NCBI GenBank assembly: GCA_964386325.1 | Contig: CAYLQY010000004.1 | Span: forward strand, 1 to 64,000 | DNA from: Anaerorhabdus sp964386325 | GTDB taxonomy: Bacteria > Bacillota_I > Bacilli_A > Erysipelotrichales > Erysipelotrichaceae | DNA length: 64,000 nt | Reading direction: 5' to 3' | Part shown: in pieces, positions 9,180 through 17,647 of the stretch | How positions within the stretch are numbered: the first letter of the stretch is position 1 | Layout: every line of letters starts with the position of its first letter | The notes under the pieces: model-generated | What the model was told of the DNA's origin: nothing | The model's input: only the letters and a program-made list of their open reading frames with translations | Database searches by the model: none | Position numbers and translations under genes: made by a program

Positions 9180-9348
9180 AGTACAAAAAAAATTATAAAG
9201 CGACAAAATATCAATAATCTAGATTACAAATAGTATCCAATATTATGTCATTTATAGATAGATAAAACATAGAAAAATAAAGAAACAAAATGTAAAAAAA
9301 CCTTGTAACAAAAGCCTTTTTCTTTCATTGGTAACAATATAATGTTAT

Positions 9349-9377
9349 TTGACAATTACTCTTATAAGCGGTAAAAT
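9349..9377 (+). promoter_or_regulatory. Promoter for the nucleoside transporter lipoprotein
   Basis: Consensus TTGACA (9349-9354), a 17-nt spacer and TAAAAT (9372-9377), 41 nt before the start codon. A second TATAAT lies at 9338-9343 without a good -35. The AT-rich gap 9180-9348 shows no ORF and no purine-riboswitch pattern that I recognise. Confidence 0.75.
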
Positions 9378-9417
9378 TTTGAATAGGCAGATAGCCAAAC
9401 AAAACGGAGGAAAAGAA

Positions 9418-10500
9418 ATGAAGAAAGTTTTAAAAAGTGCTTTAGCTCTTCTTCTTGCAGGAGCTCTTGTAGCTGGATGTTCATCAAAACCAGCTCCAAC
9501 TGAAACACCTGCAGCTACAGATGGAGGGGCAACAGCTGGAACTTGCCCAGTTAAAATTGGTCTAGTTACAGATACTGGTGGAGTTGATGACAAATCATTC
9601 AACCAATCAGCTTGGGAAGGTTTAGTTAAATTCCAAACTGAAGCAGGACTTGATGCATCATGTATCAAATATTTACAATCAACTGCAGATTCTGATTACA
9701 TTCCTAACTTATCAACATTCGCTGATGAAGATTATGATTTAATCATTGCTGTAGGATACTTATTCCAAGAAGCTATCGATACAGTTTCTGCAAACTATCC
9801 TGATAAGAACTTCTTATTCATCGATTCAGTTTCAGAACAAGCAAATGTTCAAAGTGCTGTTTACAATGCTGAACAAGGTTCATTCCTTGTAGGTGTTGCT
9901 GCAGGTCTTGAAGCAAAAGCTAACGGTTCTAACGTAGTTGGATTCGTTGGTGGTATGGAAGGACCATTAATTGGTGCATTCCAAGCTGGATTCGAACAAG
10001 GTGTAGTTGCTGCTAATCCAGATGCTACTATCATGGTAGACTATGCTGATTCATTCAGTGATGATTCTAAAGGTCAAACACTTGCTGTTAAACAATATGA
10101 TGCAGGTGCAACTGTAATTTACCAAGCTGCAGGAGCTGCTGGTAATGGTGTTATTAAAGAAGCTAAAGAACGCGGTGACGTTTGGGCTATCGGTGTAGAT
10201 AAAGACCAATACAATGATGGAACAGTTGATGGAGGAAAATCTGTAATCCTTACTTCAATGATCAAACGTGTTGATATCTCTACATATACTGCTGCAAAAG
10301 CAATCCTTGATGGAACTTTCGCTGGTGGAACTGTTGTATTCAATCTTGAAAACGACGGTGTAGGTGCTGAATTATCTTCAGGACGTAACTTATCTGATGA
10401 AACAATCACAGTAATCAATGATTACGCTGCTAAAATTAAATCAGGTGAAATCGTAGTTGATGCTGTTCCTACAATCCCTAATGGCGGAACAAACAAATAA
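9418..10500 (+). CDS. BmpA/NupN-family nucleoside-binding lipoprotein
   Basis: This is the extracellular substrate-binding lipoprotein of a nucleoside ABC importer. The ATG at 9418 was chosen because GGAGG precedes it and it yields a proper lipoprotein signal (MKKVLKSALALLLAG) with lipobox LVAGC. An upstream in-frame TTG lies inside the promoter. After a Pro/Thr-rich spacer the 360-residue protein has the BMP/Med fold pattern (KIGLVTDTGGVDDKSFNQSA, then GFVGGMEGPLI, then AIGVDKDQYNDG). ATPase and permease genes follow, as in B. subtilis nupN-O-P-Q. The terminator after it probably keeps the abundant binding protein separate from the rest. Confidence 0.9.
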   Translation: MKKVLKSALALLLAGALVAGCSSKPAPTETPAATDGGATAGTCPVKIGLVTDTGGVDDKSFNQSAWEGLVKFQTEAGLDASCIKYLQSTADSDYIPNLSTFADEDYDLIIAVGYLFQEAIDTVSANYPDKNFLFIDSVSEQANVQSAVYNAEQGSFLVGVAAGLEAKANGSNVVGFVGGMEGPLIGAFQAGFEQGVVAANPDATIMVDYADSFSDDSKGQTLAVKQYDAGATVIYQAAGAAGNGVIKEAKERGDVWAIGVDKDQYNDGTVDGGKSVILTSMIKRVDISTYTAAKAILDGTFAGGTVVFNLENDGVGAELSSGRNLSDETITVINDYAAKIKSGEIVVDAVPTIPNGGTNK

Positions 10501-10515
10501 TTGAATTTTTAAATT

Positions 10516-10545
10516 AGAAGTACTTGAAAAAGTACTTCTTTTTTT
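10516..10545 (+). terminator. Terminator after the nucleoside-binding lipoprotein
   Basis: The stem AGAAGTACTT/AAGTACTTCT is followed by seven T residues. It probably lets the binding protein be expressed above its transporter genes. Confidence 0.85.
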
Positions 10546-10652
10546 GTGATTTTACAATAAAAAATCATCATTTTGGGTTTTTATCTTAATGTGAATAATG
10601 GTATAATGTTGCTAGAATGCAAGGGCTTTCCTTGCTAGTAAGGGGTACCAAT

Positions 10653-12188
10653 ATGGATTATGCAATAGAAATGCTAAACATAACTAAGGACTTCCCTGGC
10701 ATACGTGCAAATGATAATGTAACACTACAAGTTGAACGTGGAACAATACATGCACTATTAGGGGAAAACGGGGCTGGTAAATCGACATTGATGTCAATTC
10801 TCTTTGGTTTGTATGAACCAACTGAGGGGATAATTAAAGTTAATGGCAAAGAAGTAAAAATATCAAACCCAAACGTTGCGAATGATTTAGGAATTGGAAT
10901 GGTGCATCAGCACTTTAAACTAGTTCATAATTTCACTGTAACAGAAAATATAATTTTGGGAATTGAACCTAAAACAAAAATTGGAACTGTTGATACTAAA
11001 AATACATCTAAACGTATCAAAGAGTTATCTGAAAAATATGGATTAGAAGTTGACCCAAAACAAAAAATTGAAGATATCACAGTGGGTATGCAACAACGTG
11101 TTGAAATTTTAAAAATGTTATATCGTAATGCGGATATATTAATCTTTGATGAACCTACAGCAGTTTTAACACCGCAAGAAATTGAAGAGTTAATACAAAT
11201 CATGAAGAATCTTGCAGCTGAAGGGAAGACAATTATACTTATTACTCATAAGCTAAAAGAAATTAAAGCTGTTGCGGATAGATGTACTGTACTACGCAGA
11301 GGAAAATTTATTGCTGAAGTAGTTGTAAATGATACTTCAGAAAAAGAAATGGCTGAAATGATGGTAGGACGTGAAGTAGATTTTAGAATTCATAAACCAG
11401 AAGTTAAAATTGGAGAAAAAGTATTAGAATTACAAGACATATGTGTTAAGAATAATCGTGGTACACGAGCTGTTGAAAATTTCTCATTATCAGTACATGC
11501 TGGTGAAATAGTTGGTATTGCAGGTATTGATGGCAATGGACAAACTGAACTTGTTGAAGCGATTACTGGATTAGTTGGAATGCAATCTGGCAAGATAATT
11601 CTTAATGGTAAAGATGTAACAGGATTTTCAATTAAAAAGAAAATTGATTCAGGTATTGGACATGTTCCAGAAGATCGTCATAAACATGGATTAATTCTTG
11701 ATTTCAAACTTAAAGAAAATTTTATTATTCATGGATATAATTCTATTGAGTTTAGTAAAAATGGAATTCTTCAATTTAAGAAGATTGATGAATATGCTGA
11801 TAAATTAATTAATGAATTTGATGTACGTAGCGGACAAGGGAAAGAAACGATAACGCGTTCAATGTCAGGTGGAAACCAACAAAAAGCAATTATTGCTCGT
11901 GAGATTGACCGTAGTCCAGATTTATTAATTGTTGTTCAACCAACACGTGGATTAGATGTTGGGGCAATTGAATATATTCATGGTCGTATTGTTAATGAAA
12001 GAAATTCAGGTAAGGCAGTATTACTTGTATCTTTTGAACTTGATGAAGTTTTAGGCTTAAGTGATCGTATTGCGGTTATGTATAATGGTGGCATTACAGG
12101 AATTGTTAATGCAAAAGATACGGATGAAAAACAATTAGGTTTAATGATGGCAGGTTCTAAAATCGAGGGGGTATTAGATCATGAATAA
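10653..12188 (+). CDS. Nucleoside ABC transporter, duplicated ATPase subunit (NupO-like)
   Basis: This 511-residue protein carries two fused ABC ATPase domains, as in sugar/nucleoside importers of the RbsA/NupO type. Domain 1 has Walker A GENGAGKS and a signature region VGMQQRVEI. Domain 2 has GIDGNGQTE in place of a canonical Walker A and the signature MSGGNQQK. The asymmetry is normal for this family. The start at 10653 follows AAGGGG, and an upstream in-frame start at 10617 has no RBS. The end overlaps the next permease gene by 8 nt. TATAAT-like sequence near 10600 suggests its own promoter. Confidence 0.93.
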   Translation: MDYAIEMLNITKDFPGIRANDNVTLQVERGTIHALLGENGAGKSTLMSILFGLYEPTEGIIKVNGKEVKISNPNVANDLGIGMVHQHFKLVHNFTVTENIILGIEPKTKIGTVDTKNTSKRIKELSEKYGLEVDPKQKIEDITVGMQQRVEILKMLYRNADILIFDEPTAVLTPQEIEELIQIMKNLAAEGKTIILITHKLKEIKAVADRCTVLRRGKFIAEVVVNDTSEKEMAEMMVGREVDFRIHKPEVKIGEKVLELQDICVKNNRGTRAVENFSLSVHAGEIVGIAGIDGNGQTELVEAITGLVGMQSGKIILNGKDVTGFSIKKKIDSGIGHVPEDRHKHGLILDFKLKENFIIHGYNSIEFSKNGILQFKKIDEYADKLINEFDVRSGQGKETITRSMSGGNQQKAIIAREIDRSPDLLIVVQPTRGLDVGAIEYIHGRIVNERNSGKAVLLVSFELDEVLGLSDRIAVMYNGGITGIVNAKDTDEKQLGLMMAGSKIEGVLDHE

Positions 12189-13296
12189 GAAGTATGATAA
12201 AGTCTTAGTCCCTGTGATTGCGATATTTCTTGGAATTTTAGTAGGGATGTTAATCTTGCTTATTTCTGGGAAAGATGTATCAACATTATTTGCTGGTTTA
12301 ATTAAAGGGTTAACGGGAATCGATATGTTAAAGGCCGGTTCTTCAGTAAACTTACGTTATCCAGGTGAATTCTTAGTAAGTACAATGCCAATTATTTTAA
12401 CAGGTTTATCTGTTGGGTTTGCATATCGTACAGGTATGTTCAACATTGGATGTGAAGGACAAGTTATCGTTGGTAGTTTAGCAAGTTGTATGATTGCAAT
12501 TTCGGTTCCAATGCCAAATGGTATTGCACCAATTGTCTGCGTTTTAGTTGGTGGACTTGCGGGTGCTTGTTGGGCATTTATACCAGGTATCTTGAAGTCA
12601 AAGTTTAATATTTCAGAAGTTGTTACAGGAATTATGTTGAACTATACTGCACTTTATGGTGCGAACTATTTCTTACGTGCACTTCCTGGATCATCTCCTC
12701 AACGAACAGTTAACATTCCTGAAAATGCAGTGCTTGGTAGTGAGTTCTTCAAACAACTAACAAACAATAGCCGCTTGCATTGGGGATTTGTAATCGTAAT
12801 TATTGCAATTATTGCATATTGGTTCATTATTGAAAAAACATCATTTGGATATTCATTACGCGCAACTGGATTTAATAAAGAAGGTGCTCGTTATGCAGGT
12901 ATCAAAGTAAATAAAAGTATTATTTTATCAATTATGATTTCTGGTTTTCTTGCAGGTCTTGCAGGTGCTATCGTTGTACAAGGTACATTCGGATATGGAC
13001 GTGTAATGGTTGCGATGGATAACTATGGTTTTGATGGAATCGCTGTAGCATTAGTAGGCGGATGTAATGCAATAGGTATTATGCTTGCTGGTATGCTATT
13101 TGGACTGTTAAAAGTTGCGCAACCTTTACTTCAAACCTATGGTGTACCAAAAGAAATTGGAGATATCATATCTAGTTCGATTGTATTCTTCGTAGCATTA
13201 CAATATGCAATTCAATTAGTTATTTTGAAATTAAAAGCACGAAAACCTAAAAAGAAAGATCCTAGCTTAGCCATGCAAGGAGGTGATTCGAAATGA
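12181..13296 (+). CDS. Nucleoside ABC transporter permease (NupP-like)
   Basis: This is a BPD_transp_2-family inner-membrane permease of 371 residues with many hydrophobic segments. Family motifs include the YRTGMFNIGCEGQVIVGS loop and the GLAGAIVVQG region. It overlaps the ATPase gene by 8 nt and the next permease by 4 nt, so translation is coupled. It pairs with the following permease to form the heterodimeric channel. A basic C-terminal tail (ARKPKKKDP) is probably cytoplasmic. Confidence 0.92.
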   Translation: MNKKYDKVLVPVIAIFLGILVGMLILLISGKDVSTLFAGLIKGLTGIDMLKAGSSVNLRYPGEFLVSTMPIILTGLSVGFAYRTGMFNIGCEGQVIVGSLASCMIAISVPMPNGIAPIVCVLVGGLAGACWAFIPGILKSKFNISEVVTGIMLNYTALYGANYFLRALPGSSPQRTVNIPENAVLGSEFFKQLTNNSRLHWGFVIVIIAIIAYWFIIEKTSFGYSLRATGFNKEGARYAGIKVNKSIILSIMISGFLAGLAGAIVVQGTFGYGRVMVAMDNYGFDGIAVALVGGCNAIGIMLAGMLFGLLKVAQPLLQTYGVPKEIGDIISSSIVFFVALQYAIQLVILKLKARKPKKKDPSLAMQGGDSK

Positions 13297-14252
13297 GTTT
13301 AATTATTTCGATGTTTCCATCAGTACTGATGATTGCAGCTCCAATTATAATTTGTGCTCTTGGAGGACTATTCTCAGAACGTTCAGGAATTGTTAATATT
13401 GCGTTAGAAGGTATTATGATGGTAGGTGGATTTGCAGGAGCGACAGTTTGTGTGCTTCTACAAGATGCTCCAGGTATTGGGCAATATGCCGGGTGGATTG
13501 GACTTGTAGCTGGTTTAGTTGCAGGAGGTATCTATTCATTACTACTAGCAGTGTCTACGATTAATTTTAAAGCAGATCAAACCATTGCTGGTACGGCAAT
13601 TAACTTACTTGCCGGTGGTATTACAATTTATTTGTGTCAAATTATTTTCAATCAACAACGTACAGAATCTTTCACTAAAGGTATTTCTAAAATTAAAGAA
13701 GTTCCTATACTTTCTGAAATACCAATACTTGGAGATATGTTCTTTAAGAATATTTATCCAACAATCTTTATTGCAATTGCTTTGGTATTCATTGTGTACT
13801 ATGTTGTCTTCAAGACACCATTTGGACTAAGATTACGTTCTTGTGGAGAAAATCCACAAGCAAGTGCTTCAATGGGTATTAATGTATATAAAATGCGTTA
13901 TGCAGGTGTTATTTTATCAGGATGTTTGGGCGGATTAGCAGGTGCTGTTTTAGTTCTTACATCAGGTGTACAATACACAATCGCATCGATACATGGGGTA
14001 GGGTTCATTTCAATCGCTGCACTTATTTTCGGTAAATGGAATCCATTTGGTGTATTAGGTGCTGCTATCTTCTTTGGATTCTCATCTGCGTTAGGTGTAT
14101 ATGCAAGTATGATTCCGGTATTGAATCAAATGCCTTCAGAATTCTTCGCATGTATCCCGTATGTATTCACAATCTTAGCGTTAATTGTATTTAGTGGTAA
14201 GACTGTGGGTCCAAAAGCTGCTGGAGAAATATACGATTCAGGAAAACGATAA
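13293..14252 (+). CDS. Nucleoside ABC transporter permease (NupQ-like)
   Basis: This is the second BPD_transp_2 permease, 319 residues, with about eight membrane segments and the family motif SERSGIVNIALEGIMMVGGFAG. It overlaps the previous permease (ATGA) and has a strong AGGAGGTG RBS. It ends the transporter unit at a clear terminator. Substrate is inferred to be purine nucleosides from the BmpA/NupN partner, but specificity cannot be read from the sequence. Confidence 0.92.
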   Translation: MSLIISMFPSVLMIAAPIIICALGGLFSERSGIVNIALEGIMMVGGFAGATVCVLLQDAPGIGQYAGWIGLVAGLVAGGIYSLLLAVSTINFKADQTIAGTAINLLAGGITIYLCQIIFNQQRTESFTKGISKIKEVPILSEIPILGDMFFKNIYPTIFIAIALVFIVYYVVFKTPFGLRLRSCGENPQASASMGINVYKMRYAGVILSGCLGGLAGAVLVLTSGVQYTIASIHGVGFISIAALIFGKWNPFGVLGAAIFFGFSSALGVYASMIPVLNQMPSEFFACIPYVFTILALIVFSGKTVGPKAAGEIYDSGKR

Positions 14253-14258
14253 ATTAAG

Positions 14259-14287
14259 CTGGGTTTGGTAATCAAATCCAGTTTTTT
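14259..14287 (+). terminator. Terminator after the nucleoside transporter
   Basis: The stem CTGGGTTTG/CAAATCCAG (one G-T pair) has a 5-nt loop and is followed by T residues. Confidence 0.85.
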
Positions 14288-14318
14288 TACATATTTATGA
14301 AAATATTTCAGAAAATGC

Positions 14319-14347
14319 TTGATTTATATTTACATTTAGCATAAACT
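14319..14347 (+). promoter_or_regulatory. Candidate promoter for a 50-residue ORF
   Basis: TTGATT (14319-14324), a 17-nt spacer and TAAACT (14342-14347), 46 nt upstream of the small ORF. Confidence 0.5.
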
Positions 14348-14392
14348 ATGGTTATTCCTAGGGCAGGAAAAAGATGAAAGAAGGTACTTATT

Positions 14393-14545
14393 ATGAATGA
14401 ATTTGACAAAAAAGATGAATTAGTAGAATCGAAGGAGTATTCAAGTTTAACTGAACTCTTGAATGATTCTCAAAATGAAAATTCAACGGAGAACCAAACT
14501 TTCAAGAGTTTGAGTGAAATCTTTTCAGCCCGACGATGCATGTAA
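14393..14545 (+). CDS. Small acidic protein with an internal repeat (hypothetical)
   Basis: This 50-residue ORF begins MNEFDKKDELVESKEY and ends SARRCM. It is acidic and hydrophilic, and carries two similar segments, SSLTELLND (about 18-26) and KSLSEIFSA (about 38-46), which look like two copies of one short amphipathic helix. It has a promoter-like sequence, a possible RBS (AGAAGG, 7-8 nt before the ATG) and its own terminator, which argues for a real transcript. I do not recognise a family. A peptide that docks to a partner through the repeated motif is possible but speculative. Confidence 0.5.
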   Translation: MNEFDKKDELVESKEYSSLTELLNDSQNENSTENQTFKSLSEIFSARRCM

Positions 14546-14554
14546 AAAAACAAT

Positions 14555-14584
14555 AAAACCATATCAATATTGATATGGTTTTTC
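14555..14584. terminator. Bidirectional terminator between the small ORF and ssb
   Basis: The near-perfect hairpin AAAACCATATCA/TGATATGGTTTT is flanked by A residues on one side and T residues on the other. It can stop both the plus-strand small ORF and the minus-strand ssb transcript. Confidence 0.85.
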
Positions 14585-14585
14585 T

Positions 14586-14900
14586 TTACCGTGATAAAAA
14601 TGATAATTTCTCTGCGATAATTTCAGCATTGTAATAAGTAATATCATTACTTGCGCTATGAACGTTTGCTTGTAACCTTCCGCGAATACCGACAAGTGTT
14701 CCGGGTTCACATGCTTGACAATCTTCCGCAATACCACGCCAAAGTGTAACTGCAAATACATCATATTCTATTTCTCCATTTGAATTTCTAAATGCTCTTT
14801 CTACATCTAGCAGAAGTGTGGCAGTAGTTGTTCCGTTTGGCGTTTTTTTAATGATTGGTGCTTCCTTTACTTTGCCGACTAAAACACATTGATTTAACAT
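14586..14900 (-). CDS. Short single-stranded DNA-binding protein
   Basis: This is an OB-fold SSB-family protein of 104 residues (MLNQCVLVGKVKEAP at the start, LWRGIAEDC and GIRGRLQ inside). It ends straight after the OB fold, so it lacks the long linker and the acidic DDDIPF-type tip used by replicative SSB to recruit partners. That makes it like SsbB/YwpH, linked to competence in Bacillus, or another accessory SSB. It is monocistronic between two terminators. The start follows GGAGG. Confidence 0.85.
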   Translation of the reverse strand: MLNQCVLVGKVKEAPIIKKTPNGTTTATLLLDVERAFRNSNGEIEYDVFAVTLWRGIAEDCQACEPGTLVGIRGRLQANVHSASNDITYYNAEIIAEKLSFLSR

Positions 14901-14923
14901 GAGATTCCTCCATTTCTGTGTTT

Positions 14924-14952
14924 ATTATTCACTTAAATGAATGCAACGTCAA
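14924..14952 (-). promoter_or_regulatory. Promoter for ssb
   Basis: On the minus strand: TTGACG (14952-14947), a 17-nt spacer and AATAAT (14929-14924). Confidence 0.5.
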
Positions 14953-14999
14953 AAAAGCATATTTGTCTTTAGAAATTAAAAGTACAAGTATGCTTTTTG
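14952..14999 (-). terminator. Terminator after the M16 peptidase pair
   Basis: Read on the minus strand, AAAAAGCATACTTGT pairs with ACAAATATGCTTTTT (14 of 15 positions) across an 18-nt loop. It ends with a T run. Confidence 0.8.
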
Positions 15000-15010
15000 T
15001 GTATAAGTCC

Positions 15011-16291
15011 TTATTTCGATTTAATTACAATTTCAGACATTTCATCAAAACTGTAATTGTTTAATGCATTAATACAATCATCACATGTTAGACTTGAAAT
15101 AATCTCAATGGTATCAAATAGACTTACACCAGTTTGAATGTTTCTAAAGTATTGAATACCAATTGCATCAGGTTGATTAAAAATCGTTAAACTTTCACCA
15201 AGTGAGCGATTTTTTAATTGAACTAGAGCGTCTGCACTTAATGCATTTTTCTTAATTGTTTCAAGTTGTGTTTTGATGAATGATTTAAATGCATCTAATT
15301 GAATTCCTTCATCAGAGAAAATGAGAAGTGCATAATCTTTTGATAAATCAATTTCATATTCAAAGTAATGTGAAATTTGATGTGTATCTAACCATGATTG
15401 ATAATCAGGATTCATTGTAGTGAAGTGATTTTCTAAAATAAAACGGAGAGCCCAATCACGTTTTACACGTGTTGCATCTGTTTCGTCCAATACTGGAAGT
15501 TTATAACCTAAACATATTTTTTGATTTGTCACATCCATTGTAATTGTTTTAGTTTTTTCAAATACTTCTTTTGGTTCTTCTTCGAAGTATCGCTTTACTG
15601 GTTTGAATTCTGGGAATGTTTTGTGACTTTGGTTTTCTTTGATTAAATGAATAACTTTTTCAGGGTCAATAGGTGTAACAACAATAACCATCATGTTTGC
15701 AGGGTGATAGTTAATTGCGTAGCAATTTTCTAAATCCTCTTTGGTAATTTGGTAAACAGATTCAACAGTACCACCGATATCATTCTTTAATGGGTGATAC
15801 TTATACAATGAACGGAATGTTTCAAAAAGTAAACGTGAGTCAGGCATTTCAAGATACATGTTTAACTCTTGTGCAATGATGCCTTTTTCTTTTTCAACAG
15901 ATTCGGTTGTAATGCGTAAGTCTTGAACAAAATCAAGCAATAAGTTAAGTGGTTCAGTTATATCTTCATCACTTGTATCAAAATAATAAACCGTTTCATT
16001 AAATGAAGTAAAAGCATTAACATTCGCTCCCATTGTAGAGAACGTGCTCATTACATCACCTTCATCTGATTCGAATAATTTGTGTTCTAGGAAATGTGCT
16101 ATTCCTTCAGGGAATTTTACTTGATGACCATCTTGATCAATTTGTTCGAAATCAAAGCTACCATAAGGAGTTGCGAATAGGCAAGAGGTTGTGGCAAATT
16201 CAGGTTTATGCCAAACAACAATTTTTAAACCATTTTCACAATGATCTTCATAATAGGTTTCTTTAAAATTTTTATTTTCGTTTTTAATCAT
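15011..16291 (-). CDS. M16-family zinc peptidase, YmfH-like
   Basis: This 426-residue M16 metallopeptidase has the inverted zinc motif HFLEH (GIAHFLEHKLFE, about residues 67-78) and a downstream glutamate in KGIIAQELNMY. It is therefore the catalytic half of a pair, like B. subtilis YmfH. YmfF/YmfH-type proteins are annotated in databases as linked to elongation factor P 5-aminopentanol modification. I treat that link as tentative. It overlaps its partner ymfF by 8 nt and has the RBS AGGAGG. Confidence 0.88.
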   Translation of the reverse strand: MIKNENKNFKETYYEDHCENGLKIVVWHKPEFATTSCLFATPYGSFDFEQIDQDGHQVKFPEGIAHFLEHKLFESDEGDVMSTFSTMGANVNAFTSFNETVYYFDTSDEDITEPLNLLLDFVQDLRITTESVEKEKGIIAQELNMYLEMPDSRLLFETFRSLYKYHPLKNDIGGTVESVYQITKEDLENCYAINYHPANMMVIVVTPIDPEKVIHLIKENQSHKTFPEFKPVKRYFEEEPKEVFEKTKTITMDVTNQKICLGYKLPVLDETDATRVKRDWALRFILENHFTTMNPDYQSWLDTHQISHYFEYEIDLSKDYALLIFSDEGIQLDAFKSFIKTQLETIKKNALSADALVQLKNRSLGESLTIFNQPDAIGIQYFRNIQTGVSLFDTIEIISSLTCDDCINALNNYSFDEMSEIVIKSK

Positions 16292-17537
16292 GAGTTTCCT
16301 CCTGGGTTAAACAGTAGTGTAATTTACATTCGATTTTTTTGAATGCTTGAATGATTTCTTCTTTTGTTACAGTTTTAATATGTTCAATTGTTTCTTCAAC
16401 ACTACGTTTTGAACCGAGTAAAGAAACACGGTAATCATAGGCAATGATTGATTTTTGGGCATCTAGACTAGAACGCAAGGTATTAATATACATTTTCTTT
16501 GTTGTTTCAAGATGTTGTTCATCAAAATCTCCATCGACAACACGATTGAATTGTTGGTTGACTAATTCCTTAACACGTTCATAGTTTTGACCATCAATGG
16601 CTGTTTGCATAACCATGATTCCATCATAACCGTCATAACGTGAAGAAATGGTATAGCAGAGACTATTTTTCTCGCGCACCTCTTGGAATAGGAATGAAGT
16701 GGGTAAACCACCAAATAATCCATTACCGACAAGTATTGCATCGTAGTCATCATCTTGAATAGTTTGATTTGTTTGATAGATAAATACTACACGTGATTGA
16801 TGTATTGGCTTTTTGTCAATAATCTCTGTAAGATCATTCCTTTTACAGGCTTGAACGATATCATTGTTAAAAGGACGGTCGGTGAAAGTGAATTTTTCTT
16901 TAATACATTTTTCAATATCATCTTGATTGAATTCGCCAAGTACAAAAATTTCTAGCGCGTCTTTTTCTATCATATCAAAATAAGCCTTATTTACATCTTC
17001 CAACGTACATTCTTCAATTTCTTGAATTGAAGGTAATGCTTTGATTTTTAACTGTTCACCAAAGGCAATACGAGCTTGGTTATAAGCGTAATTGCTTGGT
17101 TGATCATTGTATGAGCGAACCATTAAAAGTAAACGCTCTTTGATTTCTTCATAAGCAGTTTGAGTAAAGCTATTATCGATGGAATTAGGATCATAAATAA
17201 AATCATGAATTAATTCAATTTGGTTGGAAAGTAAATCTTGATTCACATATTGTCCATTAAGCATGGTGCAACGAAATTCTAATAAATCGGTACTACCAAC
17301 AGTATCACCCGATGATTTAAAGTTAGCGCCAAAGTTTCCGTCGAGTACACGAGTAACTGCATCTTTCGTTGGATATTTTTTACATGTGTCACTTAATAAT
17401 TGTGCTAAATAATATCTACTTGGGCGATTAATAGTTTCTAATGAATTCATAAAACGGAAAGCTATCGTTATATCCTTGAACTTAGAAGTAGGATGATAGT
17501 GAATCTTTACATTGTTTGCTAAAATATCAGTTTTCAT
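16284..17537 (-). CDS. M16-family peptidase-like protein, YmfF-like
   Basis: This is an M16-fold protein of 417 residues with no HxxEH motif where the zinc site should be (RYYLAQLLSDTC instead). It is probably the non-catalytic partner of the downstream YmfH-like peptidase, as in mitochondrial processing peptidase-type pairs. The start at 17537 was chosen because AAAGGAGG lies 8 nt upstream, giving MKTDILANNVKIHYH. A longer in-frame start at 17567 has no RBS. Confidence 0.87.
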   Translation of the reverse strand: MKTDILANNVKIHYHPTSKFKDITIAFRFMNSLETINRPSRYYLAQLLSDTCKKYPTKDAVTRVLDGNFGANFKSSGDTVGSTDLLEFRCTMLNGQYVNQDLLSNQIELIHDFIYDPNSIDNSFTQTAYEEIKERLLLMVRSYNDQPSNYAYNQARIAFGEQLKIKALPSIQEIEECTLEDVNKAYFDMIEKDALEIFVLGEFNQDDIEKCIKEKFTFTDRPFNNDIVQACKRNDLTEIIDKKPIHQSRVVFIYQTNQTIQDDDYDAILVGNGLFGGLPTSFLFQEVREKNSLCYTISSRYDGYDGIMVMQTAIDGQNYERVKELVNQQFNRVVDGDFDEQHLETTKKMYINTLRSSLDAQKSIIAYDYRVSLLGSKRSVEETIEHIKTVTKEEIIQAFKKIECKLHYCLTQEETHD

Positions 17538-17577
17538 AGTAAATCCTCCTTTGTAAGTATATCTCATTTGAACAATT

Positions 17578-17607
17578 TTGACACGGTCTTCTCTTTTATT
17601 CTAAGAT
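17578..17607 (+). promoter_or_regulatory. Candidate promoter for the NAD-salvage pair
   Basis: TTGACA (17578-17583), an 18-nt spacer and TAAGAT (17602-17607). A second possible -10, TATAAT, lies at 17617-17622 with a poor -35. The choice is open. Confidence 0.5.
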
Positions 17608-17647
17608 AAATAAGTTTATAATAGATAAAATGGAGTGGGAAAAGCAT

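Noticed and set aside
9180..9348. Purine riboswitch before the nucleoside transporter
   Set aside because: The gap is AT-rich without the expected three-way junction sequences, and the promoter lies downstream of it.
9349..9417. Longer start for the nucleoside-binding lipoprotein at a TTG
   Set aside because: The TTG is the -35 TTGACA of the promoter, and the ATG at 9418 has an RBS and a perfect lipoprotein signal.
14374..14400. Upstream ATG as a start for the small ORF
   Set aside because: It is in another frame and stops after a few codons.
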